64,000 bases of DNA, taken from NCBI RefSeq assembly GCF_001552635.1, contig NZ_BCRO01000011.1, forward strand, positions 1-64,000, written 5' to 3'. The DNA is from Actinomadura hibisca NBRC 15177 (GTDB lineage Bacteria > Actinomycetota > Actinomycetes > Streptosporangiales > Streptosporangiaceae). Positions 15,556-26,696 of this stretch are shown piece after piece. Under the pieces are notes generated by a model. It saw only the letters and a list, made by a program, of their open reading frames with translations. It was not told where the DNA came from and did not search any database. A program made the translations under genes and the position numbers. The first letter of the stretch is position 1, and each line of letters opens with the position of its first letter.

Positions 15556-16884
15556 TTACCGGGCGGGGCGAGGGTGGGCCAGCCGGGCCAGGACGGACGG
15601 GTGCAGGAGGCTGGCGGGCGATCGGGCCAGGTGGATGACCGAGAACAGCCGACCGTAGAGATCGGGATCCGCGGGGGCCTGGTCGAGGAGCCGGCCGAGC
15701 GCGTGCGCCGTCACCATGGCGGAGAGGTTCCCCTGCTGGGGGCACCATCGGATGTCGGCGGCCATGGCCATCAGCCACGGAGCGATCAGGACCCGGGGCA
15801 CGCTGGCGGTGAAGGCGCTCGGGGCCTGCCGGCGGGCCAGCAGCCGCCTCAGCAGCAGGGCCTGGAGGGCGATGATGGTCATGCCCTGCCCGTAGACCGG
15901 ATTGAAGCAGCACAATGCGTCACCGACGACCAAAAGACCGGACGGCGTGGACCTGATCCGGTGATACAGCCGCCATCTGTTCGGATTCACCGAATAGGTG
16001 TGCACATCGGATAGCGGCCTTCCATCGATGACGAATCGACTGAAATGCGGATTGCGCAACGAGCGGGCGTAGTCGAGAAAGCCGGATTCGTCGGCGGGCG
16101 GTCGCTGCCCCATTCCGGTCAGGCTGACCAGCCAGCGGCCTGGGGCGAGCGGGACGGCCGCCGCCCCGCGAGCGACGGCCGGAGCCTGGGTGATCTCGGC
16201 CGCGGGCTTCCAGCGGCCTTCCGCGGGCTCCTCGTACAGGCGGGAGGTGTAGCTCGCCCGCAGGGGCAGGGCACGTTCGGTGGGAGTGGCCATGCCCGAG
16301 GCGGCGAGCCAGCCGGGCAGGCGTGAGTGCCGCCCGGAGGCGTCCATCACCAGGTCCGCCTCCAGCCGCTCGTTCCGGCCTGCCGCGTTCCGGCCGCTCA
16401 CACCGTGGCAGAGGGCGCCGCGTGGTCCGGGCGTCAGGCACAGCGCGTCGACGCGGAAGCCGTCGCGCAACGACACCCCGGGCAGGGCGAGCACCCGCCG
16501 CCGCAGGAGCCGGTCGAGGACGCCGCGGTCGGGGGAGGTCAGGGGCAGGTCCAGCGGCCTGGCGGGTGCCCAGCCCCGCGGCAACATCGCCGACATCTCG
16601 CAGACGTCGAAGGGAACCGCTCCCTGCCGGGAGAGCTCCGCGGTCATCCCCGGGAACAACGCCTCCAGCGCCCGGACGCCGCGGTCGAGCAGGATGTGGA
16701 CATGATGGGCCTGCGGTAGTCCGGGCCGCCGCACCGTGCCGTCGCGGACGACGTCCTTCTCCACCACGGTCACGGCCCGGTAGTGGTCGGCCAGGACACG
16801 GGCGGTGAGCAGTCCGGCGAAGCCCGCCCCGATCACGACCGCGTGGTCGTCCCTGCCGCGCGGCCGCCCGCCCTCACCGCTCAT
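15556..16884 (-). CDS. FAD-dependent oxidoreductase (LasC-like epoxidase/hydroxylase family)
   Basis: A 442-residue flavoprotein. The N-terminal dinucleotide motif is VVIGAGFAGLLTARVL and the second FAD motif reads VVGDALCCFNPVYGQGM, characteristic of the class A flavoprotein group that contains LasC-type polyether epoxidases and related hydroxylases. DASGRHSRLPGWL is a further family block. I prefer the ATG at 16884, which places the Rossmann motif near residue 12; an ATG at 16914 is possible. It diverges from the terpene synthase-P450 gene with a 281-bp shared upstream region. A tailoring role, such as epoxidation or hydroxylation of the terpene product, is an inference from location. Confidence 0.82.
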   Translation of the reverse strand: MSGEGGRPRGRDDHAVVIGAGFAGLLTARVLADHYRAVTVVEKDVVRDGTVRRPGLPQAHHVHILLDRGVRALEALFPGMTAELSRQGAVPFDVCEMSAMLPRGWAPARPLDLPLTSPDRGVLDRLLRRRVLALPGVSLRDGFRVDALCLTPGPRGALCHGVSGRNAAGRNERLEADLVMDASGRHSRLPGWLAASGMATPTERALPLRASYTSRLYEEPAEGRWKPAAEITQAPAVARGAAAVPLAPGRWLVSLTGMGQRPPADESGFLDYARSLRNPHFSRFVIDGRPLSDVHTYSVNPNRWRLYHRIRSTPSGLLVVGDALCCFNPVYGQGMTIIALQALLLRRLLARRQAPSAFTASVPRVLIAPWLMAMAADIRWCPQQGNLSAMVTAHALGRLLDQAPADPDLYGRLFSVIHLARSPASLLHPSVLARLAHPRPAR

Positions 16885-17165
16885 CCGGGTCCCATCGCCC
16901 CATGCCAGCTCCATCGCCCAGTGCCCGCGTCGGTCAGGGTCCCCATGTAGTCACGGCCGCGGCGCTCCGGGAAGCGTTCCTCCGGACAGGAGGTGCTGGC
17001 CGCCGGTGAAGCGAAGGTGACCGGTGGGGCAGGTAGTGGCGGTGTGGCGGATGGGCACGGCCACGTTCTCCTGGCCGGGAGGGACGGTGCTTGTGCCTCT
17101 CGCGCCAGTGTCAATGCGTGTTCGATCAATTACTCATGGTAGTGAGACGTTCGTTGGGAGAGCGG

Positions 17166-19493
<2,328 letters not shown>

Positions 19494-19496
19494 ACG

Positions 19497-20300
19497 ATGC
19501 CGGTGCAACCGCCCGACGCCTACCAGGACGGCGCGCTGAGCCACACGGTGCGCACCGAGCTCGACCGGCTCCGGACGCTGGAGCGCGCCTGGGACCCGAC
19601 GACGATCGCGCTCATCGAGCGCCTCGCCCCGCAGCCCGACTGGGCCTGCCTGGAGCTGGGCGCGGGCGCCGGCTCGATCGCCCGCTGGCTCGCCGGGCGC
19701 TGCCCGCGCGGCCAGGTCACCGCCACCGACCTGGACACCGGCTACCTGTCCGGCGCCGCCCCGGCCAACCTCCGCGTCCTGCGCCACGACGTGACCGCCG
19801 AGAACTTCCCCGACGACGGCTTCGACCTGATCCACGCCCGAGCGCTGCTGGTCCACCTGCCGCAACGGCAGGACGTCCTGCGCAGGGCCACCCGCTGGCT
19901 CAAGCCCGGCGGACGGCTGCTGGTGGAGGACCCCGCGATCTTCCCCGTCGACTCCTCGCCCCACCCCGTCTTCCAGAAGGTCGTCCTCGGCGGCGCGCGC
20001 CTGCTGGAGGCCACCCTCGGCACCGACCTGCGCTGGCCGCGCACCATGCCCCGGCCCCTGGTGCAGGCCGGGCTCACCGCCCCCGGCCTCCGCGTCAACG
20101 TGGGCACGGTGGGCGACGGCGGCCCCGACGACCTCCTGTGGCGGTCCACCTTCAGCCAGGCGCGCGACGCCATGCTCCAGCACGCCCTGCTCACCCCCGA
20201 GGACGCCGCCGAACTCGACGGGTTGCTCGACTCTCCCACCTTCCTGGACGTCTGCCTGGCCCAGGTGTCCAGCTGGGCCCAGCGTCCCGCGAACGGTTAG
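19497..20300 (+). CDS. SAM-dependent methyltransferase of the terpenoid operon
   Basis: A 267-residue class I methyltransferase. Motif I reads LELGAGAGSIARWLA near residue 45, the acidic residue that binds the SAM ribose lies in TATDLDTGYL, and motif IV is FDLIHARALLVHLP. The ATG is three bases after the fusion gene stop and GAAAGG precedes it, so translation is coupled. It probably methylates the oxidised terpenoid on oxygen, but methylation of the prenyl diphosphate precursor, as in 2-methylisoborneol biosynthesis, cannot be excluded; that enzyme family looks different to my eye. Confidence 0.88.
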   Translation: MPVQPPDAYQDGALSHTVRTELDRLRTLERAWDPTTIALIERLAPQPDWACLELGAGAGSIARWLAGRCPRGQVTATDLDTGYLSGAAPANLRVLRHDVTAENFPDDGFDLIHARALLVHLPQRQDVLRRATRWLKPGGRLLVEDPAIFPVDSSPHPVFQKVVLGGARLLEATLGTDLRWPRTMPRPLVQAGLTAPGLRVNVGTVGDGGPDDLLWRSTFSQARDAMLQHALLTPEDAAELDGLLDSPTFLDVCLAQVSSWAQRPANG

Positions 20301-20604
20301 GTCCGACCCGCCTCAGAGGAGAGATGGGATGGCTGGACCACGATGGGCGGCCCGCCGAGGAACCGGCGAAGGGCAAGTCGCTGCGGGGCGCGCTGGTCCT
20401 GCTGGCGGCGACGGCCGTCGGAGTCTCCGCAAAACCTGTTGGCGGACCACGACGGCCACTGCTACTTTTCCGGAAGCCGTGCAAGAGACCGAGGAGGTGG
20501 TACCCGTGGACACAGTAACGACATGGGTGCTCCCCTCTGGGGTCACGGTCGGGCGGTAGGTCGTCCGGGAGCGCCGTTCACGAGCACTCCCGAAAGGCAC
20601 GACC
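20301..20604 (+). other. gap with small open frames of doubtful status
   Basis: AGGAG stands seven bases before an ATG at 20329 that opens a 76-codon frame ending at 20559. In the same frame GAGGAGG stands eight bases before a GTG at 20506 that would give a 17-residue peptide beginning VDTVTTWVLPSG. An overlapping frame from 20324 encodes 64 residues with a possible membrane segment. Codon bias is poor in all, and no family is recognised. The region may be a decayed gene or carry a leader for the next gene. Confidence 0.3.
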
Positions 20605-21342
20605 ATGCACTTCACCTCCGAGCAACGCCTCGACGACGGCGTCCTCGAACGCGAGTTCACCCTCGGCGACATCCCCGGCATCCTGTGGACGCCCGCCTCC
20701 GCCACCGCGTCCGCGCCGGCGCCGCTGGTCCTGATCGGCCACCCCGGCGGGTTGCACAGGATGCGCCCCCGGCTGGTGGACCGGGCCCGGCACTGCGCGG
20801 CGGACGGCTTCGCCGCGGCCACCATCGAACTCCCCGGGAGCGGTGACCGGCCCCGCTCGGCCACCGCCGAGCAGGCCCGCGCCGACCTGCAGCGGGCGCT
20901 GAAGGCCGGCGAGCCGGTCACCGACGAGATCGTCGACCGGCTCGTCCTGCCGCTGGTCGAGCAGGCGGTCCCGGAATGGCGGGCCACCCTGGACGCCCTC
21001 CTGGCGCTGTCCGAGATCGGCGGCCCGGTCGGGTACTCCGGGGGAGTGATCTCCATCGGAGTGCGGCTGGCGGTGGTCGAGCCGCGCGTCGCGGCCGCCG
21101 TCCTGTTCGCCGGGAGCTTCGTGCCCCGCGCCATGTTCGAGGAGGCCCGCCGGGTCACCATCCCGCTGCACGTCCTGCTCCAGTGGGACGACGAAGGCAA
21201 CGACCGGCAGGCGGCCCTGGACCTGTTCGACGCCTTCGGCTCCAAGGAGAAGACGCTGAACGCCAACATGGGCGGGCACACCGGCGTCCCGCAGTTCGCG
21301 GGGGAGGCCGCGGCCCGGTTCTTCACGCGGCATCTGAGCTAG
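20605..21342 (+). CDS. alpha/beta hydrolase (dienelactone hydrolase-like)
   Basis: A 245-residue alpha/beta hydrolase. The first strand-loop reads LVLIGHPGGLHR, a likely nucleophile serine lies in GYSGGVISIG near residue 153, an acid in LLQWDDEGND and the histidine in NMGGHTGVPQF. The nucleophile motif departs from the usual GxSxG. It is on the same strand as the terpenoid operon but 304 bp downstream, so membership is uncertain; lactone or ester hydrolysis would be compatible. A 17-bp-stem terminator follows. Confidence 0.8.
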   Translation: MHFTSEQRLDDGVLEREFTLGDIPGILWTPASATASAPAPLVLIGHPGGLHRMRPRLVDRARHCAADGFAAATIELPGSGDRPRSATAEQARADLQRALKAGEPVTDEIVDRLVLPLVEQAVPEWRATLDALLALSEIGGPVGYSGGVISIGVRLAVVEPRVAAAVLFAGSFVPRAMFEEARRVTIPLHVLLQWDDEGNDRQAALDLFDAFGSKEKTLNANMGGHTGVPQFAGEAAARFFTRHLS

Positions 21343-21380
21343 CCGCCGGTCAGGAGACCCCTTCTCGAAGCGATGCACAA

Positions 21381-21418
21381 CCACTCTGATCGCGGCGACA
21401 CCGCCGCGATCAGAGTGG
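21381..21418. terminator. strong terminator hairpin
   Basis: A 17-base perfect stem (21381-21397 with 21402-21418) with an ACAC loop lies between the hydrolase gene and the convergent truncated exporter. It can serve both strands. Confidence 0.8.
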
Positions 21419-21468
21419 CGCTCGGCCATGAGCAATAGCAAGGAGACTCCGGCGACGACCAGGCAGCC

Positions 21469-22596
21469 CTACGCCGGGCGGTTCAAGGCGCGGGCCGGCT
21501 GGGAGGAGCCGTCAGCGGCGGCTCGGTCTCCTGGCCGTTCGGTCCGGACGCTCCCCGGCGTCCGGGCCGCGGTGAACAGGGCACAGGCCAGCGTCACGGC
21601 ACCCGCCGTGAGGAAGGCGCTGTTGAGGCCGGACTCGAAGGAGGCGCCGCCGGACTCCCGCGTGTGGACGATCGCCCCGAGCACCGCGACGCCGAGCACC
21701 GCGCCGATCTGCCGGGTGGTGCTGCTGACGCCCGAGGCGAGGCCGCCCTCCTGCGGGCTGACCGCCTGGATGGCGGCCCCGGTCAGCGGCGACAGGGTGA
21801 GAGCGAACCCGACGCCGGTGACCACCAGCCGCCACCACACGTTCCCGTAGCCGGTCCCGGCGTGGACGAAGCCCAGCGCCAGCAGCCCCAGCCCGGCCAG
21901 CGCCAGGCCGGTGCCGACGACGACGCGGAAGCCGTACCTGGCCGCGAGCCGGCCCGCGTACGGGCTGACGATCACCATGGCCAGCGAGATGGGCAGGGTC
22001 CGCAGCCCGGCGACCAGGACCGAGGTGCCCTGGACGTTGACGAAGAACTGGGAGAAGAAGAACGACGACCCCACCAGCGCGAACCCGACCACGACCATCG
22101 CCGTCTTGGACACCGTGAACAGCCGCTGGCGGAACAGCCGGAGCGGCAACATCGGCGTCGGCACCCGGCCCTCGACCACGACGAACGCGGTCAGGAGCAC
22201 CAGTCCGGCGGCGAAGGCGCCCAGGATCACCGGCGAGGTCCAGCCCCGGGAACCGCCCTCGATCAGGCCGTAGGTCGCAGCGCCCACGACCGCGGCGGAC
22301 AGGACCGTGCCGGGGACGTCGATCGGCGGTGCGCCCGGGTTGCGGGACTCTCCCAGCACGCGCAGCCCGGCCAGCAGCAGGACCGCCCCGATGGGCACGT
22401 TGACCAGGAAGATGGCGGGCCAGCCGAAGGCGTCCACCAGGATCCCGCCCACCAGCGGCCCGGCGGCCAGGCCGATGCCGCTGAGCCCGGCCCACGACCC
22501 GATCGCCCTGACCCGCTCCGCCGGAGCGGGATGCGCGGCGACGAGCAGCGCCAGCGAGGCGGGGCTCAGCGCCGCGGCCCCGACGCCCTGCACCAC
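21469..22596 (-). pseudogene. DHA2 exporter lacking its N-terminus
   Basis: The frame encodes 375 residues of a 14-helix DHA2 exporter, beginning at VQGVGAAALSPASLALL, a segment normally near residue 105. Motif C (LSGIGLAAGPLVGGIL) and the rest through the C-terminus are intact with good codon bias. The first three or so membrane helices, including the proton-antiport motif and motif A, are absent, and the upstream DNA is instead the tail of a plus-strand TetR gene. I read this as a deletion scar at about 22,590-22,600, not a natural short protein. Confidence 0.8.
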
Positions 22597-22689
22597 ATCC
22601 TGGTGCCGATCTACATGCGCGTCCTGTTCGGCGCGGGTCCGCTCACCCCGGACTACCTCGACGGGTTGGTCGACCGGTTGCTGGCCTGA
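22597..22689 (+). pseudogene. TetR-family C-terminal remnant
   Basis: The last 30 codons of a TetR-type gene, reading ILVPIYMRVLFGAGPLTPDY to the end of the regulator. This segment is typical of the C-terminal domain of repressors that lie divergent to DHA2 exporters. About 160 upstream codons are missing. It abuts the truncated exporter head to head, so one deletion removed the 5' ends of both genes and the promoter between them. Confidence 0.7.
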
Positions 22690-22745
22690 TCCGGCCCGTC
22701 ACTGATCTGCGGGTTGTGCTGGACGTAGCGGTCGCCGACGAGCGC
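22690..22745 (-). pseudogene. SnoaL/NTF2-like fragment
   Basis: The minus strand reads ALVGDRYVQHNPQISDGP, which closely fits the conserved core of SnoaL-like NTF2-fold proteins (YxGdxYxQHNPxxxDG). Nothing of the gene survives on either side. It lies immediately after the TetR remnant, so more than one deletion has affected this spot. Confidence 0.5.
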
Positions 22746-22822
22746 GGCTGCGCGAGGAGCTGTGTGACGGCCGAGCACTCACTGTCCATGCATGCCGTGG
22801 CACGGGATCCGTTCGGAGTCGG

Positions 22823-23404
22823 CTAGGCAGCGGAGGCGGCGAGGATCGCGTGGACGGCGGCGCGGACGCGGTCGGCGACCTGGCCGGGATCGGAGGCGTC
22901 GAACTTGCCGTCGAGGTGGAGGAAAGCCAGGCCGTGGACGAAGGCCCACACGGCGTTCGCGAGCGGTTCCGGTTCCGAGCCGGGGAACACGTTCCGCACG
23001 ATGCCCTGGACGTAGTCGGTGATGGCGGCGACCGCCGTGACGCGTTCGCCGTTGGCCGGGTCGCAGGGTTCGGCGAACATCACGCGGAACAGCGCCGGAC
23101 GTTCGAGGGCGAACCGGATGTAGGCGATGGCGATCTCGGCGAGGTCGTCGGGGGTGGCGGGTGCCGGATGCGCGGCGGCGAGGTTCTGGGCGAGTTCCAG
23201 GTACCCCTCGGCGGCCACGGCGGAGAGGAGCGCGTCGCGGTTGGGGTAGTGGCGGTAGGGGGCCATGGCCGAGACGCCGGCCCGCCGCGCCACCGCTCGC
23301 AGCGACAGACCGGTGCTGCCGTCCTCCTCCAGCAGTTCCAGCGCCGCGCTGAGGCACGCGGCCCGCAGGTCGCCGTGGTGGTAGGTCGAACCCGGTGGTG
23401 TCAT
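22823..23404 (-). CDS. TetR-family regulator
   Basis: A 193-residue TetR protein. The helix-turn-helix reads LRAVARRAGVSAMAPYRHYPNRDALLSAVA, and the C-terminal part with YIRFALERPALFRVMF and AVWAFVHGLAFL is the WHG-type domain. The opening STYHHGDLRAA is typical of this subgroup. The ATG at 23404 follows GGAGGGGG. An 8-bp palindrome GTGTACAC lies about 50 bp upstream (near 23453-23460) in an AT-richer stretch and could be its operator. Likely partners are the upstream small gene and the quinone oxidoreductase on the same strand. Confidence 0.87.
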   Translation of the reverse strand: MTPPGSTYHHGDLRAACLSAALELLEEDGSTGLSLRAVARRAGVSAMAPYRHYPNRDALLSAVAAEGYLELAQNLAAAHPAPATPDDLAEIAIAYIRFALERPALFRVMFAEPCDPANGERVTAVAAITDYVQGIVRNVFPGSEPEPLANAVWAFVHGLAFLHLDGKFDASDPGQVADRVRAAVHAILAASAA

Positions 23405-23631
23405 GTCCCCCTCCGCATCCTGCCCGCGCCGGAACCGGACGAAGTGGGCGGTGTACACATGATGATAAGTGCCGTGCGGTAGCGCCTGATCCCCGTCAAC
23501 GCCCCCGCGAGGGCGACCTCGTCCAGGGCGGTGTCCATCCGGAATCGGTCGTAGAGGCCGCCCTTGGGGACGGTGACCGTACGACCGGCCATCTCGACCT
23601 CGACCGTTTCCTGGGAGGCGGTGGACGTCAT
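23401..23631 (-). CDS. small hypothetical protein, possibly truncated
   Basis: A 76-residue frame whose first 40 residues look like a genuine protein start (VEVEMAGRTVTVPKGGLYDRF). The rest runs through the AT-richer promoter region of the tetR gene and has poor codon bias. The stop overlaps the tetR start by four bases. I do not recognise the family. It may be the N-terminal remnant of a larger gene fused to promoter DNA by a deletion. Confidence 0.4.
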   Translation of the reverse strand: MTSTASQETVEVEMAGRTVTVPKGGLYDRFRMDTALDEVALAGALTGIRRYRTALIIMCTPPTSSGSGAGRMRRGT

Positions 23632-23666
23632 GGGAACGCTCCTTGCACGCGAGGTGAGGGCACGGA

Positions 23667-24626
23667 TCAGTCGTTGACCAGCAGGATCTTTCCGATGTGC
23701 CCACCGGAGGCCAGACGCCGGTGGGCCTCGGCAGCCTGGGACAGGGGCACCGTCTGCTCGATCACCGGGCGGACGGCGCCGGACTCGGCCATGGGCCAGA
23801 CGTGGCGCTGGACGGCGGCGACGATGGCGGCCTTCTGGTCGTCGGGCCGGGAGCGCAGGGTGGTGCCGAACACCGACTTGCGCTGGAACACCAGCTCGAC
23901 GAGGTTCAGCTTGCCCTCGAAACCGCCCTGCATGCCGATGATGGCCAGGCGTCCGTCGAGCGCGAGGGACCGGACGTTGCGTTCGAGGTAGTCGCCGCCG
24001 ATGACGTCGAGGATCACGTCGTAGGGGCCGTGGTCGGCGAAGTCCTCGGTCTTGTAGTCGATGGTCATGTCAGCGCCGAGCTCCCGGACGCGGGCGGTCG
24101 CCTCCGTGCCGCTGACCGTGGTGACGACCCGGGCGTCCAGCGCCTTGGCGATCTGGATCGCCATCGTGCCCACGCCCCCGGCGCCGCCGTGCATCAGGAA
24201 CGTCTCGCCTTCGGTGAGGCGTCCGGTCATGACGACGTTCGACCAGACCGTGGCCGCCGCCTCGGGCAGCGCCGCCGCCTCCACCAGGCCGACGCCGTTC
24301 GGAACGGTGAGCAGCTGACCTGCGGGGACGGCGACTCTCTGCGCGTATCCGCCGCCGGTCAGCAGCGCGCACACCTCGTCGCCGACCTGCCAACCGGTCA
24401 CCCCGTCGCCGACGGCGCTGATCCGTCCCGACGCCTCCAGACCGGGATACGGCGACGCCCCCTCGGGCACCGGGTAGAGGCCGAGCCGCTGCGCGACATC
24501 GGCGCCGTTCAGCGCGCTCGCCGCCACATCGACGATCACCTCACCGGGCTTGGGTGAGGGGGCCTCGACCTCGGTCCATTCCAGGACCTCCGGCCCACCC
24601 GGCTCCCTGATCGTGATCGCCTTCAT
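23667..24626 (-). CDS. NADPH:quinone oxidoreductase (zinc-independent MDR family)
   Basis: A 319-residue medium-chain reductase of the quinone oxidoreductase/PIG3 group, reducing quinones or enones with NADPH. It opens MKAITIREPGGPEVLEW; the cofactor motif is MHGGAGGVGTMAIQIAKALDA (nucleotide-binding loop GGAGGVG), and zinc ligands are absent. I start at 24626, the canonical MKAI start; the frame extends seven codons upstream. A 16-base imperfect inverted repeat lies just before it (24650-24695), so a TetR-type regulator, perhaps the one at 22823-23404, is likely to control it. Confidence 0.9.
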   Translation of the reverse strand: MKAITIREPGGPEVLEWTEVEAPSPKPGEVIVDVAASALNGADVAQRLGLYPVPEGASPYPGLEASGRISAVGDGVTGWQVGDEVCALLTGGGYAQRVAVPAGQLLTVPNGVGLVEAAALPEAAATVWSNVVMTGRLTEGETFLMHGGAGGVGTMAIQIAKALDARVVTTVSGTEATARVRELGADMTIDYKTEDFADHGPYDVILDVIGGDYLERNVRSLALDGRLAIIGMQGGFEGKLNLVELVFQRKSVFGTTLRSRPDDQKAAIVAAVQRHVWPMAESGAVRPVIEQTVPLSQAAEAHRRLASGGHIGKILLVND

Positions 24627-24649
24627 GCCGCCCCCCCTGTGGACCATGG

Positions 24650-24695
24650 ATGTTTACACTGCATATATTAGCCAGAATGTATGCGCTGTCAACAT
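24650..24695. promoter_or_regulatory. inverted-repeat operator before the quinone oxidoreductase
   Basis: The arms 24650-24665 and 24680-24695 pair in 13 of 16 positions (ATGTTTACACTGCATA against TATGCGCTGTCAACAT) around a 14-base AT-rich spacer. The element starts 24 bp before the start codon and overlaps the probable promoter. Confidence 0.6.
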
Positions 24696-24708
24696 TAGGG
24701 GCGCTGGC

Positions 24709-24831
24709 TCAGGTCAGATCGGTCACCAGGCGTTCGGCGAGCCGCTTGGACGAGCCGGGGTTCTGGCCGGTGTAGAGGCCGCGGTCGACCTCGATGTGCG
24801 GGCAGGCGAGCCCCACGTGACCTTGCCGCCC
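24709..24831 (-). pseudogene. DJ-1/PfpI-family C-terminal remnant
   Basis: The minus strand encodes the last 40 residues of a type 1 glutamine-amidotransferase-like (DJ-1/PfpI) protein: CPHIEVDRGLYTGQNPGSS and then AERLVTDLT before the stop. The motif TGQNPxSS is diagnostic for the family. Upstream the frame loses all similarity, and no start exists. It lies between the quinone oxidoreductase and the sigma factor gene. Confidence 0.65.
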
Positions 24832-24964
24832 GGGCCGCCGGCCGCATGATCGTCGGCCGGTGTGCCGCAGGGGAACCCGTTTCGGGCCAACGAGGAATCA
24901 TCCATGACACATCCCCGGCACAGGAGGCCAGAGTGCACATGATGATGACCCGGCGGAGAAGGAC

Positions 24965-25639
24965 GTGACCCTTATCGACGGGCGGAACCGGCGTGCCGCC
25001 GCCCTGGCGGACGGCGACGGGCCCGGCGCCGTCGGTGCCGAGCCGGACGCGGAACCCGGGGACGCCGTTCTCATCGCGCGTTCCCTGGAGCAGCCCGAGC
25101 AGTTCGCGCCGCTGTTCCACCGGCATGCGCCCCGCATCCACCGCTACATCGCCCAGCGGCTGGGGCCGGACGCCGCCGAGGACCTGATGGCCGAGACGTT
25201 CCTGGTGGCGTTCCGGAGCCGGCACCGCTACGACCCCGGCCGCGCCGATGCCCGGCCCTGGCTCTACGGCATCGCCACCAACCTCATCGCCCGGCAGCGG
25301 GCGGCCGAGGTCCGCCAGTACCGGCTGCTGGAACGTGCCGCGCCCGGTGCCGGTCCCGTAGCGCGCTCCGGCGACGAGGTGGGGGAGCGAGTCGCCGACC
25401 GGGTCACCGCCCAAAGCCTGCACGGTCCGCTCGCGGGCGCGCTCGCCGGGCTGCCCGTCCGCGTCCGCAACGTCCTGTTGCTGGTCGCGTGGGCCGACCT
25501 CAGCTACGACGAGGTCGCCGAGGCCCTGGACATCCCGGTCGGCACGGTGCGGTCCCGGTTGCACCGCGCCCGCCGCCGCCTGCGCGACGCGCTGGGCGGA
25601 GCCGACCCCACCCTGATCCCGGAGGAGAACGCCCTGTGA
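24965..25639 (+). CDS. ECF RNA polymerase sigma factor
   Basis: A 224-residue extracytoplasmic-function sigma factor. Region 2 runs over residues about 40-110 (HRHAPRIHRYIAQRLG, AAEDLMAETFLVAF, WLYGIATNLIARQRR-like block) and region 4 over about 155-210 (LPVRVRNVLLLVAWADLSYDEVAEAL, VGTVRSRLHRARRRL). The start is GTG at 24965 with AAGG three bases before it. Its stop overlaps the GTG of the next gene (GTGA), a standard pairing with a CU044_5270-type membrane-anchored partner that probably controls it. Confidence 0.9.
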   Translation: MTLIDGRNRRAAALADGDGPGAVGAEPDAEPGDAVLIARSLEQPEQFAPLFHRHAPRIHRYIAQRLGPDAAEDLMAETFLVAFRSRHRYDPGRADARPWLYGIATNLIARQRAAEVRQYRLLERAAPGAGPVARSGDEVGERVADRVTAQSLHGPLAGALAGLPVRVRNVLLLVAWADLSYDEVAEALDIPVGTVRSRLHRARRRLRDALGGADPTLIPEENAL

Positions 25640-26649
25640 ACGAGCTGGACACGCTGCGCGCGGCGCAGCCCGACGTCGACGCACCGAGCAAGCAGGCGCT
25701 CGACGCCGCCCTCGCCCAGATCCTCACGGACGGGCCCGCGGCCCGCCCCCGAGCCCGCCGGGCCGCGCTGCCCAGGCCCAGCCTCCGCATGGTGCTGGCG
25801 GGGGGACTCGCCGCCGCAGCCGCGGTCGCGGTCGTTCCGGTCCTCGACGGAAACGGTGCCGCGCCCGCCGAGGCCGCCGTCGTGCTGCACCGGGCCGCCG
25901 CCGCCACGCGCGCTGAAGCCGACACCACCGCCCGCCCCGGCCAGTGGATCTACATGGAGTCCACGGTCCGGGGCGTCCCCGGCCAGGGCGTCATGTGGGC
26001 GCCCGGCGAGGACGCCGACTCCCCGCGCCCCAGCACCACCTTCCACATCCGCAGTTGGCACCCCGCCACCGGCGGGACGTTCCGCAGCTGCAAGCCGGTC
26101 GGCGATCACCGCGGCTGGTGCAGGGCCGACCCCGCCCGCGTCGTCCGGCAGGTGAACGGGCGTGAGGAGACCGTCGCGCAACTCCCCGGCAGGGACGGCT
26201 GGGACGCCGGCAATGAGGACTTCGTCCGCTCTCTGCCCACCGACCCCGCCCTGCTGCGGGCACGCATCTATGCCCAGGCCGACCAGAAGTCCTTCCTGAA
26301 GGACTTCGACCGAGACCAGACGGCCGTCCAGACCATCGCCGACCTCATGCAGGGCCACCTCCCGCGTGCCCTGCGCGCCGCGCTGTACGACGTCCTCGCC
26401 CGCGTCCCGGGCGTGCGCCTGGACGCCGACGCCGTCGACAACGCCGGACGCCACGGAATCGGTTTCACCCGCACCGGGCAGGGCGAACGCCTCCAGATCA
26501 TCGTGGCGCGCGGCAACTACCGCTACCTCGGTGACCGGCTCACCGCGGTCACCGACCTGCCCGGCGGCGTCAAGGCGGGCGCCGTCCTGCGCTGGAGCGC
26601 CCAGCTGCGCGTCGCCGTCGTCGACAAGCCGAGGCAGCGACCTGCCTGA
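25636..26649 (+). CDS. CU044_5270 family protein, probable sigma partner
   Basis: A 337-residue protein with a cytoplasmic N-terminus of about 50 residues, one membrane helix at about 53-70 (MVLAGGLAAAAAVAVVPVL) and a large outer domain with conserved W and C residues (GQWIYMESTVRG, SCKPVGDHRGWCRADP). This family is regularly encoded after ECF sigma factors in actinobacteria and is thought to act in the same way as an anti-sigma factor, though it lacks a zinc-binding ZAS motif here. The GTG start overlaps the sigma factor stop. A strong terminator follows. Confidence 0.85.
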   Translation: MNELDTLRAAQPDVDAPSKQALDAALAQILTDGPAARPRARRAALPRPSLRMVLAGGLAAAAAVAVVPVLDGNGAAPAEAAVVLHRAAAATRAEADTTARPGQWIYMESTVRGVPGQGVMWAPGEDADSPRPSTTFHIRSWHPATGGTFRSCKPVGDHRGWCRADPARVVRQVNGREETVAQLPGRDGWDAGNEDFVRSLPTDPALLRARIYAQADQKSFLKDFDRDQTAVQTIADLMQGHLPRALRAALYDVLARVPGVRLDADAVDNAGRHGIGFTRTGQGERLQIIVARGNYRYLGDRLTAVTDLPGGVKAGAVLRWSAQLRVAVVDKPRQRPA

Positions 26650-26663
26650 TTCAACGATGGAGA

Positions 26664-26696
26664 ACCGGCCCCACCCCCGTCAGGGGTGGGGCCGGT
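26664..26696. terminator. terminator hairpin of the sigma operon
   Basis: A 14-base perfect stem (26664-26677 with 26683-26696) and a 5-base loop, 15 bp after the stop. It also ends the short minus-strand coding remnant that reads into it. Confidence 0.8.

Noticed and set aside
20506..20559. 17-residue peptide gene with a strong ribosome binding site
   Set aside because: The site is good, but codon use is poor, no family is known, and chance GAGGAGG motifs are frequent here; kept only as part of the gap description.
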